Positions 27,244 to 35,100 of a stretch of DNA of 64,000 nt are shown here, piece by piece. Below the pieces are notes generated by a model. It made no database searches. It saw nothing but the letters and a program-made list of their open reading frames with translations, and was not told where the DNA came from. Numbering within the stretch: the first letter of the stretch is position 1; every line of letters begins with the position of its first letter. Both the position numbers and the translations under genes were made by a program. The stretch is from Bacteroidales bacterium (lineage in GTDB: Bacteria; Bacteroidota; Bacteroidia; Bacteroidales; ML635J-15), in NCBI GenBank assembly GCA_017617125.1, contig JAFZWY010000044.1:1-64000 (forward strand). Direction: 5' to 3'.

Positions 27244-28398
27244 ATGGAAGAATATGACGAGTTTCAGTATGTCGACAACGAGTTCAAGGAGCCTGAAATC
27301 TCTCAGAAGAAGGAATTTAAGTGCAAGAATTGTGGCGCATCATTGGTGTTTGAGCCAGGTACCACATCGATGAAATGCCCGTATTGCGGTGCAGAAAACG
27401 AAATCGAAATAAGCGATGAGGTAATCGAGGAACTCGACCTTGAAGAGTATCTTGCCAAGTTGGAGGCCGGTGGCGAGACTGGCGACGGCAACAAGTTGGA
27501 GGAGGTATCCACCGTTGCTTGTAGCTCGTGTGGTGCAGTGGTTACACTCGATGCAAACATAGTTTCAGACGAATGTCCGTTCTGTGGAACGAAATTGGTT
27601 GTAGCCAACGAATCGACCAAGAAGATGATTAAGCCAAAGTCGGTGCTTCCGTTCAAGGTAAAATCCGAGGAAGCTTTGCAGGCATACCGCAAGTGGATAA
27701 AAGGCTTGTGGTTCGCACCGCCCAAACTTAAGACCTATGCTACCCAGTGCGAGAAGTTGGCTGGTATGTATCTGCCGTACTGGACTTACGATGCTCAGAC
27801 CGAATCGGACTACCGCGGTTTGCGTGGCGACGACTACACCGACACCGTTACCGTAACAGTAAACGGCAAGACCGAAACCCGTACCGTCGTAAAGACGCGC
27901 TGGACTCCGGTTTCGGGACATATAGGGTTATTCTTCGACGATGTGCTTATTCCTGCGTCAAAGACTTTGAACCGCAAAAAGATGGACGAACTCGAGCCAT
28001 GGGATTTGGAAAACCTTGTGCCTTACGAAGAAAAGTTCCTTTCTGGCTTCCGTACCGAGACTTATCAGACAGGACTCAAGGAAGGTTACGAAGATGCAAA
28101 GGGCATAATGGAGCAGGGCATCAGGGCAGAGGTTCGTCGCGACATAGGTGGTGATCACCAGAAGATTACTTCGTTGAGTATTCAGTTCTCCGACACTACT
28201 TTCAAGCACACATTGCTGCCAATCTGGATTAGTGCCTACAGGTTCAATACCAAAGTTTACCGCTTCATCGTAAACGGCCGTACTGGAAAGGTTGCAGGCG
28301 ACCGTCCGTGGTGCTGGTGGAAGATTACGCTTTTCGTACTGGCGATAATCGCAGTGCTTGTTGGAATTTTCTATATTTATCAATATTTTGAATCGTAA
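27244..28398 (+). CDS. Membrane-anchored protein with two zinc ribbons
   Basis: A 384-residue protein not assigned a named function. Two CxxC...CxxC zinc ribbons are present, CKNCGAS...CPYCGAE (about residues 27-50) and CSSCGAV...CPFCGTK (about 93-119), separated by an acidic linker. A conserved globular region follows (LPFKVKSEEALQAYRKWIKGLWFAPPKL, YLPYWTYDAQTESDY). One C-terminal membrane helix (ITLFVLAIIAVLVGIFYIYQY) anchors it, so the ribbons face the cytoplasm if the tail is inserted N-in. Similar proteins are often labelled TFIIB-type zinc-ribbon or, wrongly, primosomal protein N'. It has its own promoter. Confidence 0.75.
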   Translation: MEEYDEFQYVDNEFKEPEISQKKEFKCKNCGASLVFEPGTTSMKCPYCGAENEIEISDEVIEELDLEEYLAKLEAGGETGDGNKLEEVSTVACSSCGAVVTLDANIVSDECPFCGTKLVVANESTKKMIKPKSVLPFKVKSEEALQAYRKWIKGLWFAPPKLKTYATQCEKLAGMYLPYWTYDAQTESDYRGLRGDDYTDTVTVTVNGKTETRTVVKTRWTPVSGHIGLFFDDVLIPASKTLNRKKMDELEPWDLENLVPYEEKFLSGFRTETYQTGLKEGYEDAKGIMEQGIRAEVRRDIGGDHQKITSLSIQFSDTTFKHTLLPIWISAYRFNTKVYRFIVNGRTGKVAGDRPWCWWKITLFVLAIIAVLVGIFYIYQYFES

Positions 28399-28405
28399 TA
28401 AAGGT

Positions 28406-28472
28406 GTCATTCCACAAAACTGAACGAACAGGCGTAGGTACGAGCCTTGTGAGTTCGCTTATGCGGAATCTC
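28406..28472 (+). repeat. ATTCCG-type interspersed repeat, copy c
   Basis: 67 bp from GTCATTCCAC to CGGAATCTC, the same length as the inverted copy at 630-696 and about three quarters identical to it. It sits 8 bases after the zinc-ribbon gene and 30 bases before the next start codon. Confidence 0.72.
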
Positions 28473-28501
28473 CATTTGAATCATAATTAAAATTAAATAT
28501 C

Positions 28502-30154
28502 ATGAAGAAAATCAGTATTTTGATTGTAACTGCTGCATTGTTCGCATGGTCGTGCAGCAACAAGGAAGAGAAAAAGGAAGAGCCGAAGCAGGAGGTTTCC
28601 GAAATGCAGGCTTTGGTAAACAATTATGCCGTTGTCGACTTGAAGTCGGATTTGGTATCGGAACTGACTGACAACCAGAAGCAGATGCTGAAGAAGCTTA
28701 TCGAGGTGGCTGATATTATGGAACAGGTATTTTGGAAGGAAGCTATCGGTGAAAAAGAGGCTTTCCTCTCGTCGATTAAGGACGAAGATGCCCGCAAGTA
28801 TGCCGAAATCAACTATGGTCCCTGGGATCGTCTCGATGGCAACAAGGCATTCATCGAAGGTTACGGCGAAAAGCCTAAGGGCGCTTGCTTCTACCCAACT
28901 GACATGACCGACGAGGAATTCCAGGCTCTCGACGAAAATGTTCGCAACGGCTGGTATTCGGTTATCCGTCGCAACGAGGATGGTTCGTTGAAGGAAGTTC
29001 CTTACCACGAGGAATATCCAGAACTTCTCAAGGCTGCCGACTTGCTCGACGAGGCTGCTGAACTTGCAGAGGATGAAGGTTTCAAGAAATATTTGAAACT
29101 CCGTGCCGAAGCTTTCCGTACCGACAAATATTTCGAGAGCGACTGCGCTTGGATGGACATGAAGACTAATTTGATTGACTTCGTTGTTGGTCCTATCGAA
29201 AGCTACGAGGACGAAATCAATGGTTCGCGCGCAGCACATTCGGGACAGATTCTTATCAAGAATATGGAATGGACTCGCAAGATTGAACACTACAATGCAA
29301 TTCTCCAGACCTTGCAGTCGAATCTGCCTGTTGAACCGCAGTACAAGGCCGAAAGCGCAACCAACTCGGGCGACATGAATGTTTACGATGTTGTTTATTC
29401 TGCTGGCGACTGCAACTCGGCAAGCAAGAACATCGCTATCAATCTGCCTAACGACCCGAATGTTCACGCAGCAAAGGGTTCGCGCAAGTTGCAGCTTAAG
29501 AATGCTATGAAGTTGAAATTCGACCAGATTCTTGTTCCTATTGCAGAAATCCTTATCGCAGATGACCAGTTGAAGAACATCGATTTCGAAAATGCTTTCT
29601 TCCAGAATGTTATGTTCCACGAAGTAGCTCACGGACTTGGCGTTAAGTTCACTATCAATCCCGACAAGAAGTCGGTTCGCGATGCTCTTGGTGATTCGTA
29701 CAGCACAATAGAGGAGGCTAAGGCCGACATGCTTGGTCTTTACCTTGTTACAATGCTCCACGATATGGGCGAAATCAAGGATCAGGACTTGATGGACAAC
29801 TATGTTACTTTCCTTGCAGGTATTTTCCGTTCGGTTCGTTTCGGTGCTGCCGAAGCTCACGGAAAGGCTAATATGATGGAATTTGCATACATCAAGGAAA
29901 ACGGCGGTTTCACATTCGACGAGGCTACTGGCAAGTATGCTGTTAACCTTGAAAAGATGCAGGAAGCTGTAAAGTCATTCGTTACCAAGGTTATCGTTCT
30001 CCAGGGCGACGGCAACAAGGCCGAAGTTGACAAGTGGATTAAGGAAAAGAGCGTTGTTACCGAAGACCTTCAGAAGAGCCTCGACAAGATTGCCGGCGCT
30101 GGCATTCCTAAGGACATCGTTTACAGACAGGGAGCAGAAGTTCTCGGTTTGTAA
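28502..30154 (+). CDS. M49-like zinc metallopeptidase lipoprotein
   Basis: A 550-residue lipoprotein (signal ending ALFAWSC) related to dipeptidyl peptidase III. The zinc-binding segment is FHEVAHGLGV, with HEXXH spacing rather than the HEXXGH of classical DPP III. IEEAKADMLGLYLV about 50 residues later provides the second Glu in the same relative place as EEARADLFGLYYL in the paralogue at 1498. The HEXXH form resembles the M49-like domain of plant Nudix-fused proteins. Peptidase activity is likely but substrate is unknown. A good terminator follows, and the ATTCCG repeat precedes it. Confidence 0.85.
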   Translation: MKKISILIVTAALFAWSCSNKEEKKEEPKQEVSEMQALVNNYAVVDLKSDLVSELTDNQKQMLKKLIEVADIMEQVFWKEAIGEKEAFLSSIKDEDARKYAEINYGPWDRLDGNKAFIEGYGEKPKGACFYPTDMTDEEFQALDENVRNGWYSVIRRNEDGSLKEVPYHEEYPELLKAADLLDEAAELAEDEGFKKYLKLRAEAFRTDKYFESDCAWMDMKTNLIDFVVGPIESYEDEINGSRAAHSGQILIKNMEWTRKIEHYNAILQTLQSNLPVEPQYKAESATNSGDMNVYDVVYSAGDCNSASKNIAINLPNDPNVHAAKGSRKLQLKNAMKLKFDQILVPIAEILIADDQLKNIDFENAFFQNVMFHEVAHGLGVKFTINPDKKSVRDALGDSYSTIEEAKADMLGLYLVTMLHDMGEIKDQDLMDNYVTFLAGIFRSVRFGAAEAHGKANMMEFAYIKENGGFTFDEATGKYAVNLEKMQEAVKSFVTKVIVLQGDGNKAEVDKWIKEKSVVTEDLQKSLDKIAGAGIPKDIVYRQGAEVLGL

Positions 30155-30174
30155 TTTCCGATATTACATATTAA

Positions 30175-30212
30175 AAATGGTGGACATTTTGCGTGTCCAC
30201 CATTTTTTTTGT
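30175..30212 (+). terminator. Terminator after the M49-like gene
   Basis: AAAATGGTGGACA and TGTCCACCATTTT form a 13-bp perfect stem with a 7-base loop and a following T-run, 20 bases after the stop codon. Confidence 0.88.
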
Positions 30213-30251
30213 TGTCTATGGACAATAAAATTATTTTATTTTTGAATTTTG

Positions 30252-30282
30252 TTGTTTGTAAACAATAAAAGTGTTATGTTTG
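30252..30282 (+). promoter_or_regulatory. Promoter of the AAA/DUF4143 gene
   Basis: TTG at 30252-30254 and TATGTTTG at 30275-30282 with a 20-base spacer. Two small inverted repeats (TTGTCTATGGACAA and TTGTTTGTAAACAA) lie at 30211-30265 and could be operator-like. Confidence 0.65.
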
Positions 30283-30301
30283 CATCGAAAAAATTGTATA
30301 A

Positions 30302-31516
30302 ATGGAACTTGTTACACGAAACGATTATGCCCAAAAGGTGGAGTCTTGGCTAGGAAAGGGTCAGATATTGGTTCTGGTTGGGCAACGACGCATAGGAAAA
30401 AGTTGTGTGTTAAAGGATTTTATGCTTAAGCATCGGAATGATTCTAATGCTAATATCATATATGTAGATAAAGAAAAAAAGGAGTTCGATAGCATAAAAA
30501 ATTATACAGACCTGAATTGTTATATTGATGCCCATTATGTAGGAGGTAAGCATAACTATATATTGGTTGACGAGATTCAGGATATTGCCGAGTGGGAGCG
30601 TTCGCTAAGAAGCTATCGGTCAGAAGATGACGTGGACATAATAATTACGGGAAGTAATGCGCGTATGCTTTCTGCTGATTTAAGTACATTGTTGTCAGGG
30701 CGCTATCAGGAAATACATGTTCATGGACTTTCTTATTCTGAATTTTTGCTTTTCCATCAGCTTGATGATTCAGACGAAAGTCTGTTTAAGTATCTGAAAT
30801 ATGGCGGATTGCCAGGCTTGCGACAGATAGGGATTGAAAGTGCAGAGCAAGTATATGAATATTTGAATGGCGTGCTAAATACAGTAGTCTTAAAGGATGT
30901 GATAGAGCGGTATACTATTCGTAATGTGTTGTTTATGAATAATCTGCTCCGTTATTTGTCCGACAATACAGGAAAATTTTGCTCGGCTAATAATATTAGC
31001 AATTATATGAAAAGTCAGGGCTATGCCATTTCGACAAACATTGTTGTTGATTATGCTTCTTATTTTGAATCAGCATATCTTATTGGCAAAGCGTTGCGCT
31101 ACGATATACACGGAAAGAAGATACTTGAAACAAATGGAAAGTATTATTTTGAGGACATAGGTTTGCGAAATGTTCTTGCTGGAATAGATAGCAGGGAGAA
31201 CGATATTGAAAAGGTAATAGAAAATGTGGTTTATAGTCATTTGCTTCGCATGGGGTATGATGTGAAAGTGGGCCAGTTGCAGGTTGGTGAAGTTGATTTT
31301 GTATGTACAAAAGCGACTAAGCGTGTGTATGTGCAAGTTTCGTATTTGATTGAATCAAATGAAACTAAGGAAAGGGAGTTTGGAACGTTGCAAAATATTC
31401 GTGACAACTTTCCTAAATATGTCATTTCTATGTCACCTTTGGTTTATCGCAACAGCATTAATGGCGTTATCCATCTTAGCCTTCGCGATTTTCTTATAAA
31501 TGGTTTTGTCTGGTGA
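30302..31516 (+). CDS. AAA-family ATPase with DUF4143 domain
   Basis: A 404-residue cytoplasmic ATPase. The N-terminal P-loop (GQRRIGKS, residues about 27-34), Walker B (YILVDEIQDI) and sensor (IIITGSNARML) define the AAA_14 domain. The C-terminal half matches DUF4143, which includes a PD-(D/E)xK-like nuclease-fold segment (GEVDFVCTKATKRVYVQVSY). Such proteins are abundant, variably present and of unresolved function in Bacteroidota, with roles in mobile-element or toxin-antitoxin biology proposed. Its codon choice looks more AT-rich than neighbouring genes, consistent with transfer. It has its own promoter. Confidence 0.88.
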   Translation: MELVTRNDYAQKVESWLGKGQILVLVGQRRIGKSCVLKDFMLKHRNDSNANIIYVDKEKKEFDSIKNYTDLNCYIDAHYVGGKHNYILVDEIQDIAEWERSLRSYRSEDDVDIIITGSNARMLSADLSTLLSGRYQEIHVHGLSYSEFLLFHQLDDSDESLFKYLKYGGLPGLRQIGIESAEQVYEYLNGVLNTVVLKDVIERYTIRNVLFMNNLLRYLSDNTGKFCSANNISNYMKSQGYAISTNIVVDYASYFESAYLIGKALRYDIHGKKILETNGKYYFEDIGLRNVLAGIDSRENDIEKVIENVVYSHLLRMGYDVKVGQLQVGEVDFVCTKATKRVYVQVSYLIESNETKEREFGTLQNIRDNFPKYVISMSPLVYRNSINGVIHLSLRDFLINGFVW

Positions 31517-31542
31517 TTTGTGTTTTATATTAATCTTTCCCC

Positions 31543-31569
31543 TAAATTGTTTACCTTTGCACAAAATTT
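31543..31569 (+). promoter_or_regulatory. Promoter module of the LtaS-like gene, duplicated before mnmE
   Basis: TAAATTGTTTACCTTTGC followed by RCAAAATTT, with the -7 element TACCTTTG at 31552-31559. The same 27 bases with one substitution recur at 33471-33497. Confidence 0.65.
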
Positions 31570-31592
31570 GAACGTAATCGTTGTTCCGTCAA

Positions 31593-33473
31593 ATGAATAG
31601 GCAAATTTTTCATAGACCGATTCCTTCGTTGCTATTCCGTCTTCTTGCGGTGCTGATATTGTATTCGGTTTTGCGGATTTTGTTCTATGCTTTCAATCCC
31701 TCATTTTTCCCCGACGCTACTGTTATGTCGTTCATATACGGCATAAGGTTCGACATTACTGCCATATTGTACACCAACATAGCTGTGATTCTGCTTATGC
31801 TTGTGCCGTCGAAAGTAGTGGCAAAAAAATGGTACGGAATCATGGTCGCAATATTGTTTGTAATTTGCAACACTTTTGCATTTGCGCTAAACCTTCTTGA
31901 TGTCGGATATTTCCCGTTTTCGCATGGCAGATCTACGTTTTATCTGTTCGATTTCGTGTCGGATGTGCCGAATATGGGCGACCTTGCAGGCGTTTTCCTT
32001 GTCGAATACTGGTACCTCCTGCTTATTCTGATAGCTATGGTCGCTGTGTTGGTCATAGTTGTGAAGTTCACTTCTGTGAGGTCGGTCCCAGAGTTCTATT
32101 CTTCTCCAAAAAACGCAGTCGTTCATGTTGGTGCACGGCTAGTCATTTTGGCTTTGTCGGTAGTTGGAATAAGGGGTGGTGTACAATTGAAACCTATTGG
32201 CGTAAATACAGCAGCTGCGTATGAAAGTGGAAGAAATACCGATCTCATTCTTAATACTCCCTTTTCTGTCATCAGGACAATAGGAATGAAAGAACTGGAG
32301 GAGAAGCATTATTTTGAAACCGATGAAGAGGCGTATGCTTATTTTTCGCCAATAAAAGAACGTTCTGAAAATAATACCATTGACTTTCCTGCAATCGACA
32401 ATGTGGTGATAATAATGCTGGAAGGAATTTCGAGTGAGTATTCCGAATTCCTAGCCGTGCCTCCGCGGAAGAATGCTGGCTATACGCCCTTTATTGATAG
32501 CTTGGCTCGAAACAGTATTGTTTTTCGTGGCAAGGCCAACGGATTGCTGTCGATTGTCGCCTTGTCGTCGGTGTTGGGCTCTGTACCTTCGTTGTTCGAT
32601 ACACCGTTTTCAAAGTCGAAATACATAACCAATCGAATCGACTATCCGACAAAATTGATCGCCGGCAAAGGGTACAGGTCTGCTTTCTTTCATGGCGCAT
32701 CAAATGGAACTATGGGCTTTACTGATTTGTGTAAGGTCCTGGATGTGGGTGAGTATTACGGACTTGATGAGTATCCAGACAAAGATGACTACGATGGTAC
32801 ATGGGGCATTCCAGACTATCAGTACCTGCAGTACGTGGCCGATGTGATAGATGGCTTTGATAGTAAATTTGTTGCTACAATTTTTACCCTTTCGTCTCAT
32901 CATCCGTTTATAGTTCCCGATGATTTCGATTCTCAGTTGCCTCGTGGTGATTTCCCGATGCAGCATACTGTGGCATATACCGATATGGCCCTGCAGAAGT
33001 TTTTCGACAAGATTTCCAAATGCAGTTGGTTCGATAGAACCTTGTTCGTAATTACAGCAGACCATACAAATTTTACTGGCAGTCAGAATATTGACTATGA
33101 AAGACTATACGATGTGCCGATGATCTTCTATCATCCGAAACAGGACACGGCGTTTGTTTCCGACAAGGTAATGCAGCAAATCGATATAATGCCAAGCGTA
33201 ATTTCGTGTATGGGTATTGACGGACATTACAATGCGTTTGGAAACAATGTTTTCGATACGTTGCAGACACGATTTGCCGTATATAGGAATGATGATTATT
33301 GCTGTTTCATGCTCGATGGCAAGAAAATTAGGCTGTACGATAATGATAGCATGAGGCTCGTAGGTTTGGTTGATGGAAGTGCTGAGATAACAGATTATGA
33401 GCAGAATTTCATGAAGGCATTTGTCCAGTGCTACAATAATGGTATGAGAAATAACACGCTTCATTCGGAGTAA
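31593..33473 (+). CDS. LtaS/MdoB-like membrane sulfatase (phosphoglycerol or phosphoethanolamine transferase)
   Basis: Inner-membrane enzyme of the alkaline phosphatase/sulfatase superfamily. About five membrane helices fill residues 1-180 (LLFRLLAVLILYSVLRILFY, YLLLILIAMVAVLVIVVKF). A periplasmic sulfatase domain follows: IIMLEGISSEY (metal-site Glu), NGLLSIVALSSVLGSVPS (expected nucleophile loop, Ser), FTLSSHHPF and ITADHTNF (metal-site Asp-His). Relatives move phosphoglycerol or phosphoethanolamine onto glycans or lipids. Which substrate applies here is open. An upstream in-frame TTG (31581) is less likely than ATG 31593, which is 33 bases from the -7 element. Confidence 0.85.
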   Translation: MNRQIFHRPIPSLLFRLLAVLILYSVLRILFYAFNPSFFPDATVMSFIYGIRFDITAILYTNIAVILLMLVPSKVVAKKWYGIMVAILFVICNTFAFALNLLDVGYFPFSHGRSTFYLFDFVSDVPNMGDLAGVFLVEYWYLLLILIAMVAVLVIVVKFTSVRSVPEFYSSPKNAVVHVGARLVILALSVVGIRGGVQLKPIGVNTAAAYESGRNTDLILNTPFSVIRTIGMKELEEKHYFETDEEAYAYFSPIKERSENNTIDFPAIDNVVIIMLEGISSEYSEFLAVPPRKNAGYTPFIDSLARNSIVFRGKANGLLSIVALSSVLGSVPSLFDTPFSKSKYITNRIDYPTKLIAGKGYRSAFFHGASNGTMGFTDLCKVLDVGEYYGLDEYPDKDDYDGTWGIPDYQYLQYVADVIDGFDSKFVATIFTLSSHHPFIVPDDFDSQLPRGDFPMQHTVAYTDMALQKFFDKISKCSWFDRTLFVITADHTNFTGSQNIDYERLYDVPMIFYHPKQDTAFVSDKVMQQIDIMPSVISCMGIDGHYNAFGNNVFDTLQTRFAVYRNDDYCCFMLDGKKIRLYDNDSMRLVGLVDGSAEITDYEQNFMKAFVQCYNNGMRNNTLHSE

Positions 33474-33497
33474 ATTGTTTACCTTTGCGCAAAATTT
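33471..33497 (+). promoter_or_regulatory. Promoter of mnmE overlapping the LtaS-like stop codon
   Basis: The -7 element TACCTTTG is at 33480-33487. The surrounding 27 bases repeat the module at 31543-31569 with a single change, and include the upstream gene's TAA. Confidence 0.65.
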
Positions 33498-33503
33498 CTA
33501 ATA

Positions 33504-34865
33504 ATGATATTCGGAACAACAATATGTGCCATATCGACGGCTTCGGGTGCTGGAGCAATAGGTATCGTAAGGGTTAGCGGTGCCGATTCGTTTGCCATTG
33601 CACGTAATATTGTCGTGCGGAAGTCCATTTTCGAGGCAGAAAGTCCGCGGACTATGCTTTTTACTGGCATAGTTGACGAAAAAGGCACTCTGCTCGACGA
33701 GGCTATGGTGGTAAAGTTTGCTTCTCCGGCTTCGTTTTCGGGCGAAGATATGGTCGAGATATATTGCCACGGTTCCGAATACATCGAGCAGAAAATTCTG
33801 GCAGCGCTCACACATTATGGTGCTGTGCTTGCTCGTCCGGGAGAGTTCACGCAGAGGGCTTTCCTTAACGGAAAGATGGACCTGTCGCAGTCGGAGGCGG
33901 TTGCAGACCTCATTTCGAGCAGTTCGGCTGAATCGCATCGCGTGGCAATGTCGCAACTGAAAGGTCAGGTGTCGTCGAAGATTGGTGAACTGCGTGGCAA
34001 AATGCTGGAACTCACTTCGCTTCTCGAACTGGAACTAGACTTTTCGGAAGAGGACGTTGAATTTGCCGACCGCACCAAGTTGGTTTCTCTGATTGACGAG
34101 ATTTGTACCGAAACAGAAAAGCTTATCCGCAGTTTCGAATATGGAAACGCAGTGAAGTCGGGTGTGCCAGTTGCCATTGTCGGAGAGCCGAATGCAGGAA
34201 AATCGACGCTTCTGAACGCCATTTTGCACGAGGATAGGGCAATTGTTTCGTCGGTTGCAGGTACAACGCGCGATACGATAGAGGAGGAGTTTGTCCTCGA
34301 CGGCATACGTTTCCGCTTTATCGATACGGCAGGCATCCGCAATGCCGACAACGAAGTTGAGGAACTTGGTATTCAGCGTACTTACTCAAAGTTGAAGTCG
34401 GCACGGATTGTTGTGCTAGTGCTCGATGCGTCGGCATACAAGCAGCATAACGACGAGATTGTTACATCTATCGAAAAGGAGATTTCCGACGAAACGAAAC
34501 TTATAGTCGTGCTCAACAAGTCGGATATTTGCGATGCCGAATATGGATATGGCGATTCTCTGTTGATTTCCGCCCTCGACGGTTCGAATGTTGATGCTTT
34601 GTGCCGTAGGTTTGTCGAGTATGTTTCGTCGCTAAAGTCCGAAACTGCCGATGTGGTTATTACCAATGTGCGTCACGTTGCATCGCTCACAGCCGCTCGC
34701 GACTTGTTACAGTCGGCTCGTCGTTCGATAGGTGAGGGCGTTCCGTCAGATTTCATCGCTCAGGATTTGCGCGAGGCAAATTATCATCTTGGCGAAATCA
34801 CAGGCGCTATCAGTACCGATGAGGTCTTGGGAAGTATTTTCTCGAAGTTCTGTATTGGGAAGTAA
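33504..34865 (+). CDS. mnmE: tRNA modification GTPase MnmE
   Basis: With MnmG it installs the carboxymethylaminomethyl group on uridine 34 of certain tRNAs. Order of domains in 453 residues: formyl-tetrahydrofolate-binding N-terminal domain (TTICAISTASGAGAIGIVRVSG), helical domain, an inserted G domain with GEPNAGKS (G1), DTAG (G3) and NKSD (G4), and the C-terminal FCIGK containing the essential Cys450. All motifs are intact. The start is 17 bases after the -7 element. Nothing unusual in the protein. Confidence 0.98.
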   Translation: MIFGTTICAISTASGAGAIGIVRVSGADSFAIARNIVVRKSIFEAESPRTMLFTGIVDEKGTLLDEAMVVKFASPASFSGEDMVEIYCHGSEYIEQKILAALTHYGAVLARPGEFTQRAFLNGKMDLSQSEAVADLISSSSAESHRVAMSQLKGQVSSKIGELRGKMLELTSLLELELDFSEEDVEFADRTKLVSLIDEICTETEKLIRSFEYGNAVKSGVPVAIVGEPNAGKSTLLNAILHEDRAIVSSVAGTTRDTIEEEFVLDGIRFRFIDTAGIRNADNEVEELGIQRTYSKLKSARIVVLVLDASAYKQHNDEIVTSIEKEISDETKLIVVLNKSDICDAEYGYGDSLLISALDGSNVDALCRRFVEYVSSLKSETADVVITNVRHVASLTAARDLLQSARRSIGEGVPSDFIAQDLREANYHLGEITGAISTDEVLGSIFSKFCIGK

Positions 34866-35100
34866 GGTGATGGCTGGCGCCGTTTCTATGCCTACGGCGT
34901 TTCTATGTTTCACGTTTCAGTGGCTAAAGCCGTTTCTGGTTTCACGTTTAATGTTCAAGGTTAAATGGTTTGATGGGCAAAGAATCTGTATAGACGCAAA
35001 ATTTTGCGTCTGTACAATCATTGGTAGCGACGCAATGCGTTGCGCCGATTTGCAATTATTTGTGCCGGATGCAATGCGTTGTGCTGGTTGAGATGTAATA
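34866..35100. repeat. Mosaic of palindromic repeats between mnmE and the RND gene
   Basis: This non-coding gap between convergent genes holds mini-hairpin units of the form ATGCCTACGGCGTTTC and GTGGCTAAAGCCGTTTC. The 18-bp perfect palindrome GACGCAAAATTTTGCGTC lies near 34993-35010, flanked by GTATA and TGTAC. Two related GCAATGCGTTG palindromes lie at 35030-35045 and 35070-35085. The same modules recur at 54405-54625, 59400-59540 and 61900-62022. Confidence 0.75.

Noticed and set aside
28493-29860. 455-codon open frame on the minus strand
   Set aside because: Antisense to the M49-like lipoprotein, which has signal peptide and zinc motifs. The shadow frame has no start signal or recognisable domain.
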